Made by a program: the position numbers and the translations under genes
Shown: one piece after another, positions 39,701-48,085 of the stretch
How positions within the stretch are numbered: position 1 is the first letter of the stretch
Layout of the letters: the number at the start of each line of letters is the position of its first letter
Assembly: GCA_902167325.1 (NCBI GenBank)
Contig: LR632930.1
Span: forward strand, 1,984,001 to 2,048,000
DNA from: Chitinophaga pinensis
GTDB lineage: Bacteria > Bacteroidota > Bacteroidia > Chitinophagales > Chitinophagaceae
Direction: 5' to 3'
Length of the DNA stretch: 64,000 nt
Notes under the pieces: model-generated
What the model saw: the letters and a program-made list of their open reading frames with translations, nothing else
What the model was told of the DNA's origin: nothing
The model's database searches: none

Positions 39701-39832
39701 TGGCTGCCCAAGTCGAATGAGTATACCGATCCGGAATTCAACTTTACTACCGGCAACGCCACGGGGTTGAATGACTATCGCCAGACCCCGCCAACACGCC
39801 TGTATGGTTTTAATGTATCTGTTACTTTTTAA
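36716..39832 (+). CDS. SusC/RagA-family TonB-dependent outer-membrane transporter
   Basis: 1038 residues; signal peptide about 1-20 (MKKALLFLTILMVSGSLAYA), carboxypeptidase-D-like domain (about 22-100, with EDGSPIPYASIQIKGTTKGT), plug domain with SALYGARASNGAIIITTKKA near 216-235, then a beta-barrel ending in FNVSVTF. It imports an unknown oligomer with TonB energy. Partner susD is 12 bases downstream and a DUF1735 lipoprotein follows. No hydrolase, sulfatase or peptidase accompanies them, so the substrate is harder to guess than for the first locus. The first SusC in this window is the same family but clearly divergent, not a recent duplicate. Confidence 0.95.
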   Translation: MKKALLFLTILMVSGSLAYAQLRQVTGKVTGEDGSPIPYASIQIKGTTKGTTADQNGNYKIQVSEKDVLLIRSVGYNTLEKAVGTSSSLPVVLMLDSRSLQEVVITTAMGIQRQAKSVGYSVGKVKSADLVTAKATTVASSLVAKVSGLQVNTVNNSANPSTRIILRGNRSITGENQALIVLDGVEIPGSQFNTINPEDVEDVNILKGANASALYGARASNGAIIITTKKAQKGRPVVQLANSTQFEEISFFPALQDKFGTGSTKSPIPVYNAYENQQYGPAYDGSEVEIGKTLEDGSIQRVKYSPTRDRFNFWNTGLTLQNNLSVATADDKTAFFASIQNQKVNGVVPKDKFGRNGVRVNASREFGKVTASANISYSQNTADVHTNAGGLEESVYWMVMNTAAHVPLTSYKNWRTDKFANPNGYYNEYYYNPYFIIDQFRTDAKTDNLIGNVTLNYKPLDWLSFLGRVSTSTQNSASKDRADKFTYTPYTEEISGNKVKAEVTNGFVQDNWSNYALNQFDFMATVQKKFNDLDVRVMVGNHIRQERSKVGFVRANALVNPGFFNVSNRVGELDGDERNYTAREHSQYMDASFGYKDFVFLHGSYRLDHISRLSKVNRNFGYPSIDVAFVATEAIPFLKGKRAMNYLKLFLGYTEVGQANIGPHSLDEVFVRGPGFPFGSTVGYTVGNTLVSDDLRPERLKSKEAGLEMGFVDGRVNVQFTYYDQLSIDQTITAGLSNSTGYGGYLINTGKVKNKGYEIDLKLLALKTADFRWEIGSNYAFRDNKVLEIGADLPELALSDASGNAYVAAIPGYPYPMLKTTSYEKHNGKVIVDAETGMPSRASGYFIIGNTNPKYVVGINTSFQWKGLRFTALGEYRGGYVVYHDIGSDLDFTGASAVSASYNRQRFIFPNSVVESPAGSGKYIDNNNVLVMDGNYDFWPESAYRTSIGENYVSSGAFWKLRELTLSYDLPASVLRHLKIVKKTTIGFTGRNLLTWLPKSNEYTDPEFNFTTGNATGLNDYRQTPPTRLYGFNVSVTF

Positions 39833-39844
39833 TCCGATCCGATC

Positions 39845-41344
39845 ATGAAGAAACTCATCTATATTATACTGGGTGTGGGCATGCTCGCCACCAGTTGCAA
39901 GAAAGACTTCCTTGAAATCAATAATACACCCAACGATGCCACCGATGCCACGCCTCAGGCCGTGCTTACCGGTGCGCTTTCAGGAACAGCCACACTCGTA
40001 TGCAATACCTGGCAAACGTACGGCGCCTGGACCGTTGGTTACTGGGCTAAATCCAATGTGGTGAGTGGTTACAATACCTACCGCACGTATAACTATACCA
40101 GCGCCACTGAACAGGGTGTGTGGAATCAGTCGTATAACAACCTGATGGATTACGAGTTTATTGAAAAGAAGGCCGCCGCGCTTACCCGGCATGAATACTT
40201 CATTGCCATGGCCAAAATCATGAAAGCATATGTATACCAGCAGGTTATTGACCAGTACGGAAATATTCCATATTCAGAAGCACTGAAAGGCAAGGCTAAC
40301 CTTACTCCTGCATATGATAATGGGATTACGATCTACGAAGATCTCATCAAACAGCTGGACGCTGCCAAGAAGATCATTGATGATACGGACCCGGACAACA
40401 CAATCCACGTGGGTAATGAAGATATCCTCTTCGATGGAGATCTGGACCGATGGAAGCAATTGGCGAATACAGTAAAATTGCGGTTGCTCATCCGTCAGTC
40501 GCGCGTAGCAGCCCGCCTCGCTTATATTACGCCGTTGCTGACAGCCCTTGCTGCTGATCCGGATGGATTTCTGGATGAAGACGCCGTTGTGAATCCGGGC
40601 TATCTCAGAACTGAGGGTAAGCAGAATCCTTTCTGGAACAGATACTATATGGATGCAGCAGGTTCTGCCGCCACTGAGCATGATTATGTAATGCCCACCT
40701 CTTACGGAGTTGCTAAAGTAGATCATGAACGCGGTGTGGCAATATTCGGCAGTACAGCTGCCAGCGGTGTGGACCTTGGAGATCTCAATCCGCCGGATGC
40801 CACGCCTTTCGGAGCCGCTTCTATTTTCCGTAGTTATAATCAGCCTGTTGTTATTTTCCAGGTATCGGAGCTGAAGTTCCTGCTCGCTGAGTCGGTACAG
40901 GAATTAGGGATAAATTTCGGTAAAACTGCCAAAGCGTTTTATGAAGAAGGTGTTGCCGAAAGCTTTTATTATCTCATGACATCCCCTGCCATGATTGCTT
41001 ACAACGGTTTTGATGACCGTGCCACCATTTATGATGAACTGGTAGAGCCTTATCTCACAAGTGAGGAAGTAGATGCCGACTGGGAATTTTCTCCCAATAA
41101 GCTGAAAGCTATTGCCACGCAGAAATGGATCTCCATGTACCTCATAAACTCACTGGAGGCCTGGAACGAATACCGCCGTACAGGTTACCCCAACATTCCG
41201 TCTTCCCTCGAATCCATCAAGCCCGGTCAGCTACCCTCACGCCTCCTCTATCCGCAAACGGAGGAGTCATATAATGCCGCCAACCTGGTGAAACAGGGCA
41301 AAATCGATCAGTTCACGAGCAAAATTTTCTGGGACGTAAACTAA
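39845..41344 (+). CDS. SusD/RagB-family (SusD-like) surface lipoprotein
   Basis: 499 residues. Lipobox MLATSC with Cys18, then KKDFLEINNTPNDATDA, the start typical of the SusD-like group (PF12771). Other family segments: YFIAMAKIMKAYVYQQVIDQYGNIPYSEALKG and KFLLAESVQELGI, with EAWNEYRRTGYPNIP near the C-terminus. It caps the SusC transporter encoded upstream and binds the ligand at the cell surface. The stop is followed after 2 bases by the next gene. Confidence 0.93.
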   Translation: MKKLIYIILGVGMLATSCKKDFLEINNTPNDATDATPQAVLTGALSGTATLVCNTWQTYGAWTVGYWAKSNVVSGYNTYRTYNYTSATEQGVWNQSYNNLMDYEFIEKKAAALTRHEYFIAMAKIMKAYVYQQVIDQYGNIPYSEALKGKANLTPAYDNGITIYEDLIKQLDAAKKIIDDTDPDNTIHVGNEDILFDGDLDRWKQLANTVKLRLLIRQSRVAARLAYITPLLTALAADPDGFLDEDAVVNPGYLRTEGKQNPFWNRYYMDAAGSAATEHDYVMPTSYGVAKVDHERGVAIFGSTAASGVDLGDLNPPDATPFGAASIFRSYNQPVVIFQVSELKFLLAESVQELGINFGKTAKAFYEEGVAESFYYLMTSPAMIAYNGFDDRATIYDELVEPYLTSEEVDADWEFSPNKLKAIATQKWISMYLINSLEAWNEYRRTGYPNIPSSLESIKPGQLPSRLLYPQTEESYNAANLVKQGKIDQFTSKIFWDVN

Positions 41345-41346
41345 AA

Positions 41347-42195
41347 ATGAAGATCATGAAAAAGCTTTCTCAATATATCCTCTTCGCTTCTGCCACCGGT
41401 ATCTTTTTTACCGGTTGCCTGAAAGACGATGCCAGTTACATCGATTATACCACTGCCCCGCCTGCCTTGCAATTCCTCTATGCCGAGCATGACGGAGATA
41501 AAGTGATCGAGGCCTTCGACTTGTCTAATGATGCGCAGGACATGCCCATCGAAGTCGCCGTTGCATCAAAAGACCCGCTGGGTGTTGCCGTAAATGCAAA
41601 AGTGGCCGCAATTACAAACGCTGCACAGATTTACAACCAGAAGTTCGATGATGAATACAATCAGCTGCCGGCCGATGCATTTACCATGACGGTAAATACC
41701 GTATCAGTACCAGCCGGTGCAAGGTCTGTACCTTTTGTGGTAAAAGTTAATTCCAGCAAGATCCCCGACCTGTCTAAGAAGTGGATGGTAGGCTTTCAGC
41801 TGACAGATGCCAACGGCGCTGTTATTGCATCCAACCTGGGGAAGGTGTTTATTGAAGTGGTGGTAAGAAATTCGTATCATGCCTACTATCGTGCCACGGG
41901 TGTTTTTCACCACCCTGTAAATGGCGATCGCCCTATTGATATGCGTAAAGAGCTGATTACCACTGGACCAAACTCGGTTGTTGCCTATCTGGGGGATCTT
42001 GGTCCGGATTACCAGATGGTTCTTACAGTGAATGCGGACAATTCAGTAACCATCACTCCGGCGGGCGATACGCCTAATATTGACCAGCATTGGGGTGTAA
42101 ACAGATACGATCCTGCTACCCATACTTTCCACCTCCATTATTCCTATAATACGGCTGCACCGCGTATTGTGGAGGAAACTTTTGTGAGAGAATAA
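41347..42195 (+). CDS. DUF1735 (BT_3987-type) surface lipoprotein
   Basis: 282 residues; ATG at 41347 or 41356, the latter giving a tighter signal peptide. Lipobox FFTGC. The N-terminal region (about 30-155) is the DUF1735 Ig-like domain, with AFTMTVNTVSVPAGARSVPFVVKVNSSKIP; the C-terminal half (from about 170) resembles the beta-rich DUF4361 domain (ATGVFHHP... then HWGVNRYDPATHTFHLHYSY). In other loci DUF1735 precedes a GH18 or LamG domain; here there is none. It is probably a surface glycan-binding protein serving the SusCD pair. It is followed by a terminator. Confidence 0.8.
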   Translation: MKIMKKLSQYILFASATGIFFTGCLKDDASYIDYTTAPPALQFLYAEHDGDKVIEAFDLSNDAQDMPIEVAVASKDPLGVAVNAKVAAITNAAQIYNQKFDDEYNQLPADAFTMTVNTVSVPAGARSVPFVVKVNSSKIPDLSKKWMVGFQLTDANGAVIASNLGKVFIEVVVRNSYHAYYRATGVFHHPVNGDRPIDMRKELITTGPNSVVAYLGDLGPDYQMVLTVNADNSVTITPAGDTPNIDQHWGVNRYDPATHTFHLHYSYNTAAPRIVEETFVRE

Positions 42196-42215
42196 GAAGA
42201 GGGATACATATTATA

Positions 42216-42248
42216 AAAAAAGAGGTGCTGGAAATGGCACCTCTTTTT
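42216..42248 (+). terminator. Terminator of the second susCD operon
   Basis: 12-bp stem AAAAAGAGGTGC (about 42217-42228) / GCACCTCTTTTT (42237-42248), loop TGGAAATG. Possibly active in both directions. It ends two bases before the -7 element of the next gene. Confidence 0.9.
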
Positions 42249-42249
42249 C

Positions 42250-42257
42250 TATTTTTG
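42250..42257 (+). promoter_or_regulatory. -7 element of the DUF3467 gene
   Basis: TATTTTTG matches TAnnTTTG, 21 bases before the ATG at 42279. The -33 region falls inside the terminator stem and has no TTTG. Confidence 0.45.
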
Positions 42258-42278
42258 TGGTTCCAAAGCCACATTATA

Positions 42279-42590
42279 ATGGAAAATGAAAACGAACAGC
42301 AACAGCTGAATATTGAGTTAAGCGAGGAAGTAGCAGACGGAACGTATGCCAACCTGGCGATCATCACGCATTCACCGTCGGAGTTTGTGGTTGATTTTAT
42401 CAATGTTATGCCCGGTTTGCCCAAGGCCCGGGTGAAATCCAGGATCATCCTCACGCCGCAGCATGCCAAGCGCCTGATGAAAGCGCTGGTAGACAATATC
42501 AAGAAATATGAATCCGCTCATGGCGCCATCCAGGACCAGGAACCGGTTTCCTTACCGATGAACTTTGGCGGTCCCACCGCTCAGGCATAA
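42279..42590 (+). CDS. DUF3467 family protein
   Basis: 103 residues from the ATG at 42279 (MENENEQQQLNIELSEEVADGTYANLAII); the frame upstream runs through the terminator. It is a complete DUF3467 protein: the acidic start, SPSEFVVDFINVMPGLPKARVKSRIILTPQHAKRLMKAL, and a Gly/Pro-rich tail. This small family is found widely in Bacteroidota as a cytoplasmic protein of unknown function. Genome context in other species does not point to one pathway. It precedes the Ldh-family gene by 13 bases. Confidence 0.9.
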   Translation: MENENEQQQLNIELSEEVADGTYANLAIITHSPSEFVVDFINVMPGLPKARVKSRIILTPQHAKRLMKALVDNIKKYESAHGAIQDQEPVSLPMNFGGPTAQA

Positions 42591-42603
42591 CCGCAGCATT
42601 AGG

Positions 42604-43680
42604 ATGGAGCAAATTTTCCCGTATAGCCACCTGCAGGCATTTACCCGCGATGTATTTCTGAAAATGGGCTGTTCTGCAGCACATGCAGAACTCGCGGCTA
42701 CCGTTTTACTCTCCGCTGACCTCAGAGGTATTGATTCTCACGGTGTTGCGCGCCTTAGCGGGTACGTTCGCCTATGGGAAGCAGGCCGTATCAACCCCGC
42801 GCCGGATATCCGGATCGTCCATGAAACGCCTTCTACGGCGGTGGTGGATGGGGATGGCGGCCTTGGCCTCGTGGTAGCACCTTTTGCCATGCAGGTTGCG
42901 ATCGATAAAGCCAAAATCGCCGGCACAGGATGGGTAAGCGTCCGCCATTCCAATCACTTCGGAATAGCCGGGTACCACGCCATGATGGCGTTGGAACAGG
43001 ATATGATCGGTATGGCGATGACAAACGCCAGTCCGCTCGTTGCCCCTACTTTCGCCACGGAGCGTATGCTGGGAACCAATCCCATTGCAGTGGCCATCCC
43101 GGCAGGGGAGCAACCGCCTTTCGTGGCAGATTTTGCTACCACTACCGCAGCCAACGGCAAACTCGAGATACTTCAGCGCAAAGAGCTGGAAGCTCCCACA
43201 GGCTGGGTGCAGGATAAACATGGCCATTCCAGCACTAACCCGAACGAGCTTAAAAGCGGCGGTGCATTATTGCCGCTCGGCGGCGATCGTGAGCATGGCA
43301 GCCATAAAGGCTATTGCCTCGGTTCTATCGTGGATATCTTCTCGGCGGTGCTGTCTGGCGCCAATTATGGTCCCTGGGCACCACCCTTTGTGAGTTTCCT
43401 CCCCCTGCCTCCGGATCCCGTTGGCAAGGGTCTCGGGCATTTCTTCGGGGCCATGCGGGTAGATGCTTTCCGACCGGCTGATGAGTTCAAATCGCATATG
43501 GATACCTGGATCAACCGCTTCCGTGGGGCTAAAACCGTTGCAGGAGAAGATAAAGTACTGATCCCCGGCGATCCTGAAAGGGAAATGCAGGCCTGCCGTA
43601 TGGAAGCCGGCATCCCCATCCTCGATCCCGTGGTAAAAGACCTTGGCGAAGTAGCCATGAAATTTAAAATCGATTTTTAA
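42604..43680 (+). CDS. Ldh-family oxidoreductase (malate/L-lactate dehydrogenase, YlbC type)
   Basis: 358 residues from the ATG at 42604; a longer frame from 42565 overlaps the previous stop and lacks support. The family is NAD(P)-dependent and unrelated to classical lactate dehydrogenase. Motifs: RGIDSHGVARLSGYV (residues about 43-57), VRHSNHFGIAGYHAM (catalytic His), GTNPIAVAIPAG, and PLGGDREHGSHKGYCLG. It oxidises 2-hydroxy acids such as L-malate, L-lactate or 2,3-diketogulonate; the exact acid is not readable. Cytoplasmic. It is followed by lysC after 20 bases, so they may be co-transcribed. Confidence 0.9.
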   Translation: MEQIFPYSHLQAFTRDVFLKMGCSAAHAELAATVLLSADLRGIDSHGVARLSGYVRLWEAGRINPAPDIRIVHETPSTAVVDGDGGLGLVVAPFAMQVAIDKAKIAGTGWVSVRHSNHFGIAGYHAMMALEQDMIGMAMTNASPLVAPTFATERMLGTNPIAVAIPAGEQPPFVADFATTTAANGKLEILQRKELEAPTGWVQDKHGHSSTNPNELKSGGALLPLGGDREHGSHKGYCLGSIVDIFSAVLSGANYGPWAPPFVSFLPLPPDPVGKGLGHFFGAMRVDAFRPADEFKSHMDTWINRFRGAKTVAGEDKVLIPGDPEREMQACRMEAGIPILDPVVKDLGEVAMKFKIDF

Positions 43681-43700
43681 GTAATATATATCACAAACAA

Positions 43701-45023
43701 ATGAAAGTCTTAAAATTTGGCGGAACCTCGGTTGGCAAACCGGAGCGCATGCATTCCGTAGCACAGTTGATCACAGCTGACACCGATGCCAAAATAGTGG
43801 TACTCTCCGCCCTTTCGGGAACTACCAATGCACTTGTCGAAATTGGTCAATCGCTGTCTGAAGGAAAGAAGACGGAAGCGAAGCAGCAGATCGACAAGCT
43901 GGAAAGCCATTACCGCGCTTTCTGCAATGAATTGGTGAAAACCGAAGCCGGACAGGCCAATGCCAAAGCTATCGTAGACGAACATTTTGAATTCCTTAAT
44001 ATCATCCTTCGCATTTCCTTTAACGAGGCACTGAACAAAGACATCCTCGCTCAGGGCGAGCTCCTGTCTACCAAACTGTTCAGCGCTTACATGGAGGAAA
44101 CCGGTGTGAAAGCCGTGTTGCTCCCTGCGCTGGATTTCATGAGCATCGATGAGTTCGAAGAACCGGATATCCCGCGTATCAAAGTAAAACTCTACCACCT
44201 GCTGGAACAACAGAAAGGTCAGACGCTCTTTATTACCCAAGGCTACATCTGCCGTAACTTCCGCGGTGAAGTGGACAACCTGAAACGTGGCGGCAGCGAT
44301 TATTCCGCTTCCCTCATCGGTGCAGCCATTCAGGCGAAAGAAGTGCAGATCTGGACGGATATCGACGGTATGCACAACAACGATCCCCGTGTTGTGAAGA
44401 AAACCTTCCCGATCGAGCAGCTCTCTTTCGACGAAGCTGCCGAGCTGGCTTACTTCGGTGCCAAGATCCTCCACCCTGCCTCTATCTGGCCTGCACAGCA
44501 TTTCAACATTCCGGTGAAACTGCTGAACACCATGCAGCCCGAAGCGAAAGGCACCATCATCACTGAAATGCCTAATGGTAACGGTGTGAAAGCTATCGCA
44601 GCGAAAGACGGCATCATCGCCATCAAAATCAAATCCAGCCGCATGCTGCTGGCTTACGGCTTCCTCCGTAAGATCTTCGAGATATTCGAAAAGTACCGCA
44701 CCCCGATCGATATGATCACCACTTCTGAAGTGGCAGTTTCCATTACGATCGACGATCAGCGCCATCTTGATCAGATCCTTAAGGAACTGCAACCCTTCGG
44801 AACCGTGGAGCTGGATCACCATCAGGCGATCGTTTCCATCGTGGGTAATGAAGTAGCGGCCACACCGTCTATCCTCAAGAAACTGTTCGACTCCCTGAAT
44901 GAAGTGCCCCTGCGTATGATCTCATATGGCGGTAGCAGGCACAACATTTCCATCCTCGTGGGTGGCCAGCATAAGGAGAAAACGCTCCAGCTGCTGAACA
45001 AAGGTCTGTTCGGATTGGAATAG
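43701..45023 (+). CDS. lysC: Aspartate kinase (monofunctional)
   Basis: 440 residues. N-terminal VLKFGGTSVGKPERM and the kinase block GYICRNFRGEVDNLKRGGSDYSASLIGAA, with VQIWTDIDGMHNNDPRVV, are diagnostic. Two ACT domains fill about residues 300-440 and would bind an amino-acid inhibitor such as lysine. It makes aspartyl phosphate, the first step towards lysine, threonine and methionine. The length excludes a fused homoserine dehydrogenase. A strong terminator follows. Confidence 0.95.
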   Translation: MKVLKFGGTSVGKPERMHSVAQLITADTDAKIVVLSALSGTTNALVEIGQSLSEGKKTEAKQQIDKLESHYRAFCNELVKTEAGQANAKAIVDEHFEFLNIILRISFNEALNKDILAQGELLSTKLFSAYMEETGVKAVLLPALDFMSIDEFEEPDIPRIKVKLYHLLEQQKGQTLFITQGYICRNFRGEVDNLKRGGSDYSASLIGAAIQAKEVQIWTDIDGMHNNDPRVVKKTFPIEQLSFDEAAELAYFGAKILHPASIWPAQHFNIPVKLLNTMQPEAKGTIITEMPNGNGVKAIAAKDGIIAIKIKSSRMLLAYGFLRKIFEIFEKYRTPIDMITTSEVAVSITIDDQRHLDQILKELQPFGTVELDHHQAIVSIVGNEVAATPSILKKLFDSLNEVPLRMISYGGSRHNISILVGGQHKEKTLQLLNKGLFGLE

Positions 45024-45050
45024 GAATGAATACAGATTAAAAGAATACAG

Positions 45051-45082
45051 GCTGAAGCATAATTTGCTTCAGCCTTTTTTTA
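45051..45082 (+). terminator. Terminator after lysC
   Basis: Perfect 10-bp stem GGCTGAAGCA (45051-45060) / TGCTTCAGCC (45066-45075), loop TAATT, seven T. Confidence 0.95.
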
Positions 45083-45108
45083 TGTGAGTAAGGCGGAAAG
45101 AGACGCTT

Positions 45109-48084
45109 TTAAGCAGGACTAAGCGGAGCACTTATGGTACCGGTTTCTTTTACTTTGTCTTCGAAGTACCCGATTTTACGCATGCGGTGAACGTCCAGCG
45201 AATAGACCCCGAACTCTTCGATCACCTTGCCTTCAAGGATGTAAAAGCCGCCTTTCATGAAAGGGTATCGGCGTAGACTGTCGGGGAAATGCACGGTGTC
45301 AAGGAAATCACCATCGCGATCGAGAAAAGTGCCGAAGCACATGGCTTCCTGTTTAACGGTATAGACATGTTTCAGGGTTACGAGGTAACCGAGCATGGCT
45401 ACGTTTTTCCCAAGATGACGCTCTAGCTCGGCTACCGGCATGTATTTGCGCTGGTCGTGCTGCAATACCCCGAAGGGAGATGTGAGCGGAAAGCCCAGCA
45501 GCTCAATTTCATCGAAAGCATCTTCGTGATCGTGGTAGGCGAGGGTGGGCAGCGTCCAGTTGCGGGAAGGCTCGCGGAATAAACCGGGCTTTGCAGGATC
45601 GTTGGTTTCCCTGCGCAGCAACGCAGCGCTTTTCCATAACAGGTTCTTTTTTGTTTCTTTCGTGTAATGGAAGGCCCCGATCCTTATCAGTATTTCCAGC
45701 TGTGCAGGGTTGGGCTGGGTGCGGGTCACAAAATCTTCCATGTTGAGGAAAGGCCCGTTCACTTTGCGGTCATCCAGTACAGATTCGATCCATGCCTGCT
45801 CCAGTTTCTCCACATGAATAAACCCTACATGCACTTCGTTTTTTTTGATGTTGGTGTAGTAGTCACTGTGGTTAACGCACGGTGGGTTAATATGGACACC
45901 GGTTTTCTTCAGCTCCCTGAAGTACAGCTCCCGGTTATAGAACCCGCCGAAATTGTTGATAACTGCCACCATAAACTCTGCCGGAAAGTATGTTTTCAGG
46001 TATAGGCTCTGATAACTCTCTACGGCGAAGCTGGCAGAGTGGGCTTTGGAAAAAGAGAAATTAGCGAAGCTGGCGATCTGTCGCCATACTTCTTCACTTA
46101 CAGCCCTGGGCCGCTCCAGTTTTTCACAATTATCGAAGAACAGGTTTTTAATCTTCTCGAAATTCTGCTGTCCCCGGTATTTCCCTGCCATGGCGCGCCG
46201 CAGGGTGTCTGCATCCGCCAGGTCAAGGTTGGCGTAGTGGTGTGCAACCTTGATCACATCTTCCTGGTACACCATTACGCCATACGTTTCTCCCAGCAGG
46301 GTTTTCATAACGGGGTGGAGATATTCCACTTTGTCGGGCTGATGGAAGTTCAGTACATACTGCCGCATCATGCCCGCCTGTGCCACACCCGGCCGGATAA
46401 TAGAACTGGCGGCCACCAGCGTGATGTAATCATCGCAACGGAGCTTGCGCAGCAACTGGCGCATGGCGGGTGATTCGATATAAAAGCAACCGATGGTCTG
46501 AACATTACGGAGAGCGTCCTTCACCTTGGGATCTTCCATGAAGGATTTAACATCGTGGATATCCAGATCCAGCCCGTGGTTTTCCTTAATAATGTCCAGC
46601 GAATCACGGATATGCCCGAGGCCACGTTGACTGAGGATGTCGAATTTGTGAAGACCGATGGCTTCCGCCAGATGCATGTCCAGCTGCGCAGTGCAGAGAC
46701 CTTTTGGAGGCAGGTGCGTTGCACAGTACTGATGGATGGGGGCTTCACTGATGAGGATACCACCGGCATGGATGCTCAGGTGATTGGGGAACCTGTCGAG
46801 CATACGGCCATAACGGATGATGCGCTGATGCACGTTATCTTCCCCGAGTTTAACCTGGTAAGGGTTTTCAAGGATCTTGTCGATCTCGCCTTTGGGCAAT
46901 CCATATACTTTACCCAGTTCGCGCACGATGGCGTTTGTCTGGAAAGTGGCCACTGTTCCCAGCAGGGCAGTATGTTCTGTCGTGTATTTATTGAAAATAT
47001 ATTCGAAGATCTCATCCCGGTCGCGCCAGGAGAAATCAATATCGAAATCGGGAGGTGAACTGCGGTGTGGATTGAGGAACCGCTCGAAATACAGATCCAG
47101 CGCAATGGGGTCTACGTTCGTGATTCCTAAACAATAAGCGATGATAGAGTTGGCGCCACTGCCTCTGCCTACATGGAAGAAGTCGCGGTGGCGGGCATAA
47201 CGCACAATATCCCATGTAATGAGGAAGTAAGCGTTGAAGTCCTGCTGGTCGATGATCAGCAATTCTTTATCGATCCGTTTTTTCGCTTCGGCATTGCCTA
47301 TACCGTAGCGGTATTCCATTCCTTCATACGCCAGGTCTCTCAGCAGTTCGCGGTCGCCCTCGCGGCTGTGTGTAAAACGTTTCTTGTTAAGGTGTTGCCC
47401 GAAGGTGAAATGCAGCTGGCATTCTTCCATCACCCGGAGGGTGTTGCGGACGATGTGCGGCTGTTCTTTAAATAGTTCCAGCAGTTGAAAGGGAGGGATG
47501 AAGCATTCATCGATCCCCGCCACTTCTTCAGGCGGCAATTGACTGATGAGCAGATTATTATCGACTGCCCGCAAAACCCGGTGCAGCCGTTGGGATTCTT
47601 CATTCTGGAAACTGATGGGCTGTAATACCACGAGTTTATCAGCATATCGACGGGTATCTGTCCGGAACAGGCGGTTTAGTTCTCTGGGACGAATGCCTAT
47701 CAATTCATTTTCTCCCAAAGAGTGGAGCGGCCTTGTTCCGCAGGCGTATATCACAAAGGTTTCGGGGAGGTAGGGGGCTTGTTCCGGAAATGGTTCCTCT
47801 GACTGGAGATGCCGGGAGAGGAAGCGGTTGATAGCCAGCCATCCGTCCATATTCCGGGCAAGCAGGATGTACCGGAAAGCAGCACCGTTCCGGCATTCGA
47901 GGCCGAGGATGGGCTTGATATCGTGCTGCATGCATTCCTGTACAAACATCCAGGCATCTGTAGTGGCATTGATATTCGTAAGTGCGAGCGATGTAATCCC
48001 GTGAGCTTTGGCGGTAGCCACAAGCTCATCGGTACGGATGGTGCCGTAACGCAGGCTGAACCAGGATTTGCAATTCAGGTACAT
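45109..48084 (-). CDS. DnaE2-like (error-prone) DNA polymerase III alpha
   Basis: 991 residues, shorter than replicative DnaE (about 1150) and near the DnaE2 class. The N-terminal PHP domain is degenerate: where active forms have a His-x-His and an Asp-His, this one reads LNCKSWFSLRYG and ALTNINA. The polymerase core keeps its acidic site (PDFDIDFSWRDRDE, about residue 345-358) and GRGSGANSIIAYCLG; the fingers include GVMVYQEDVIKVAHHYA; a C-terminal OB fold is present (KNVAMLGYLVTLKHVYTVK). Placed one base after dinB, it should be the second half of a translesion-synthesis operon. A clamp-binding motif was not searched. Confidence 0.85.
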   Translation of the reverse strand: MYLNCKSWFSLRYGTIRTDELVATAKAHGITSLALTNINATTDAWMFVQECMQHDIKPILGLECRNGAAFRYILLARNMDGWLAINRFLSRHLQSEEPFPEQAPYLPETFVIYACGTRPLHSLGENELIGIRPRELNRLFRTDTRRYADKLVVLQPISFQNEESQRLHRVLRAVDNNLLISQLPPEEVAGIDECFIPPFQLLELFKEQPHIVRNTLRVMEECQLHFTFGQHLNKKRFTHSREGDRELLRDLAYEGMEYRYGIGNAEAKKRIDKELLIIDQQDFNAYFLITWDIVRYARHRDFFHVGRGSGANSIIAYCLGITNVDPIALDLYFERFLNPHRSSPPDFDIDFSWRDRDEIFEYIFNKYTTEHTALLGTVATFQTNAIVRELGKVYGLPKGEIDKILENPYQVKLGEDNVHQRIIRYGRMLDRFPNHLSIHAGGILISEAPIHQYCATHLPPKGLCTAQLDMHLAEAIGLHKFDILSQRGLGHIRDSLDIIKENHGLDLDIHDVKSFMEDPKVKDALRNVQTIGCFYIESPAMRQLLRKLRCDDYITLVAASSIIRPGVAQAGMMRQYVLNFHQPDKVEYLHPVMKTLLGETYGVMVYQEDVIKVAHHYANLDLADADTLRRAMAGKYRGQQNFEKIKNLFFDNCEKLERPRAVSEEVWRQIASFANFSFSKAHSASFAVESYQSLYLKTYFPAEFMVAVINNFGGFYNRELYFRELKKTGVHINPPCVNHSDYYTNIKKNEVHVGFIHVEKLEQAWIESVLDDRKVNGPFLNMEDFVTRTQPNPAQLEILIRIGAFHYTKETKKNLLWKSAALLRRETNDPAKPGLFREPSRNWTLPTLAYHDHEDAFDEIELLGFPLTSPFGVLQHDQRKYMPVAELERHLGKNVAMLGYLVTLKHVYTVKQEAMCFGTFLDRDGDFLDTVHFPDSLRRYPFMKGGFYILEGKVIEEFGVYSLDVHRMRKIGYFEDKVKETGTISAPLSPA

Positions 48085-48085
48085 G

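Noticed and set aside
43710..44822. A 370-codon open frame opposite lysC
   Set aside because: Shadow of the aspartate kinase gene; no recognisable domain.
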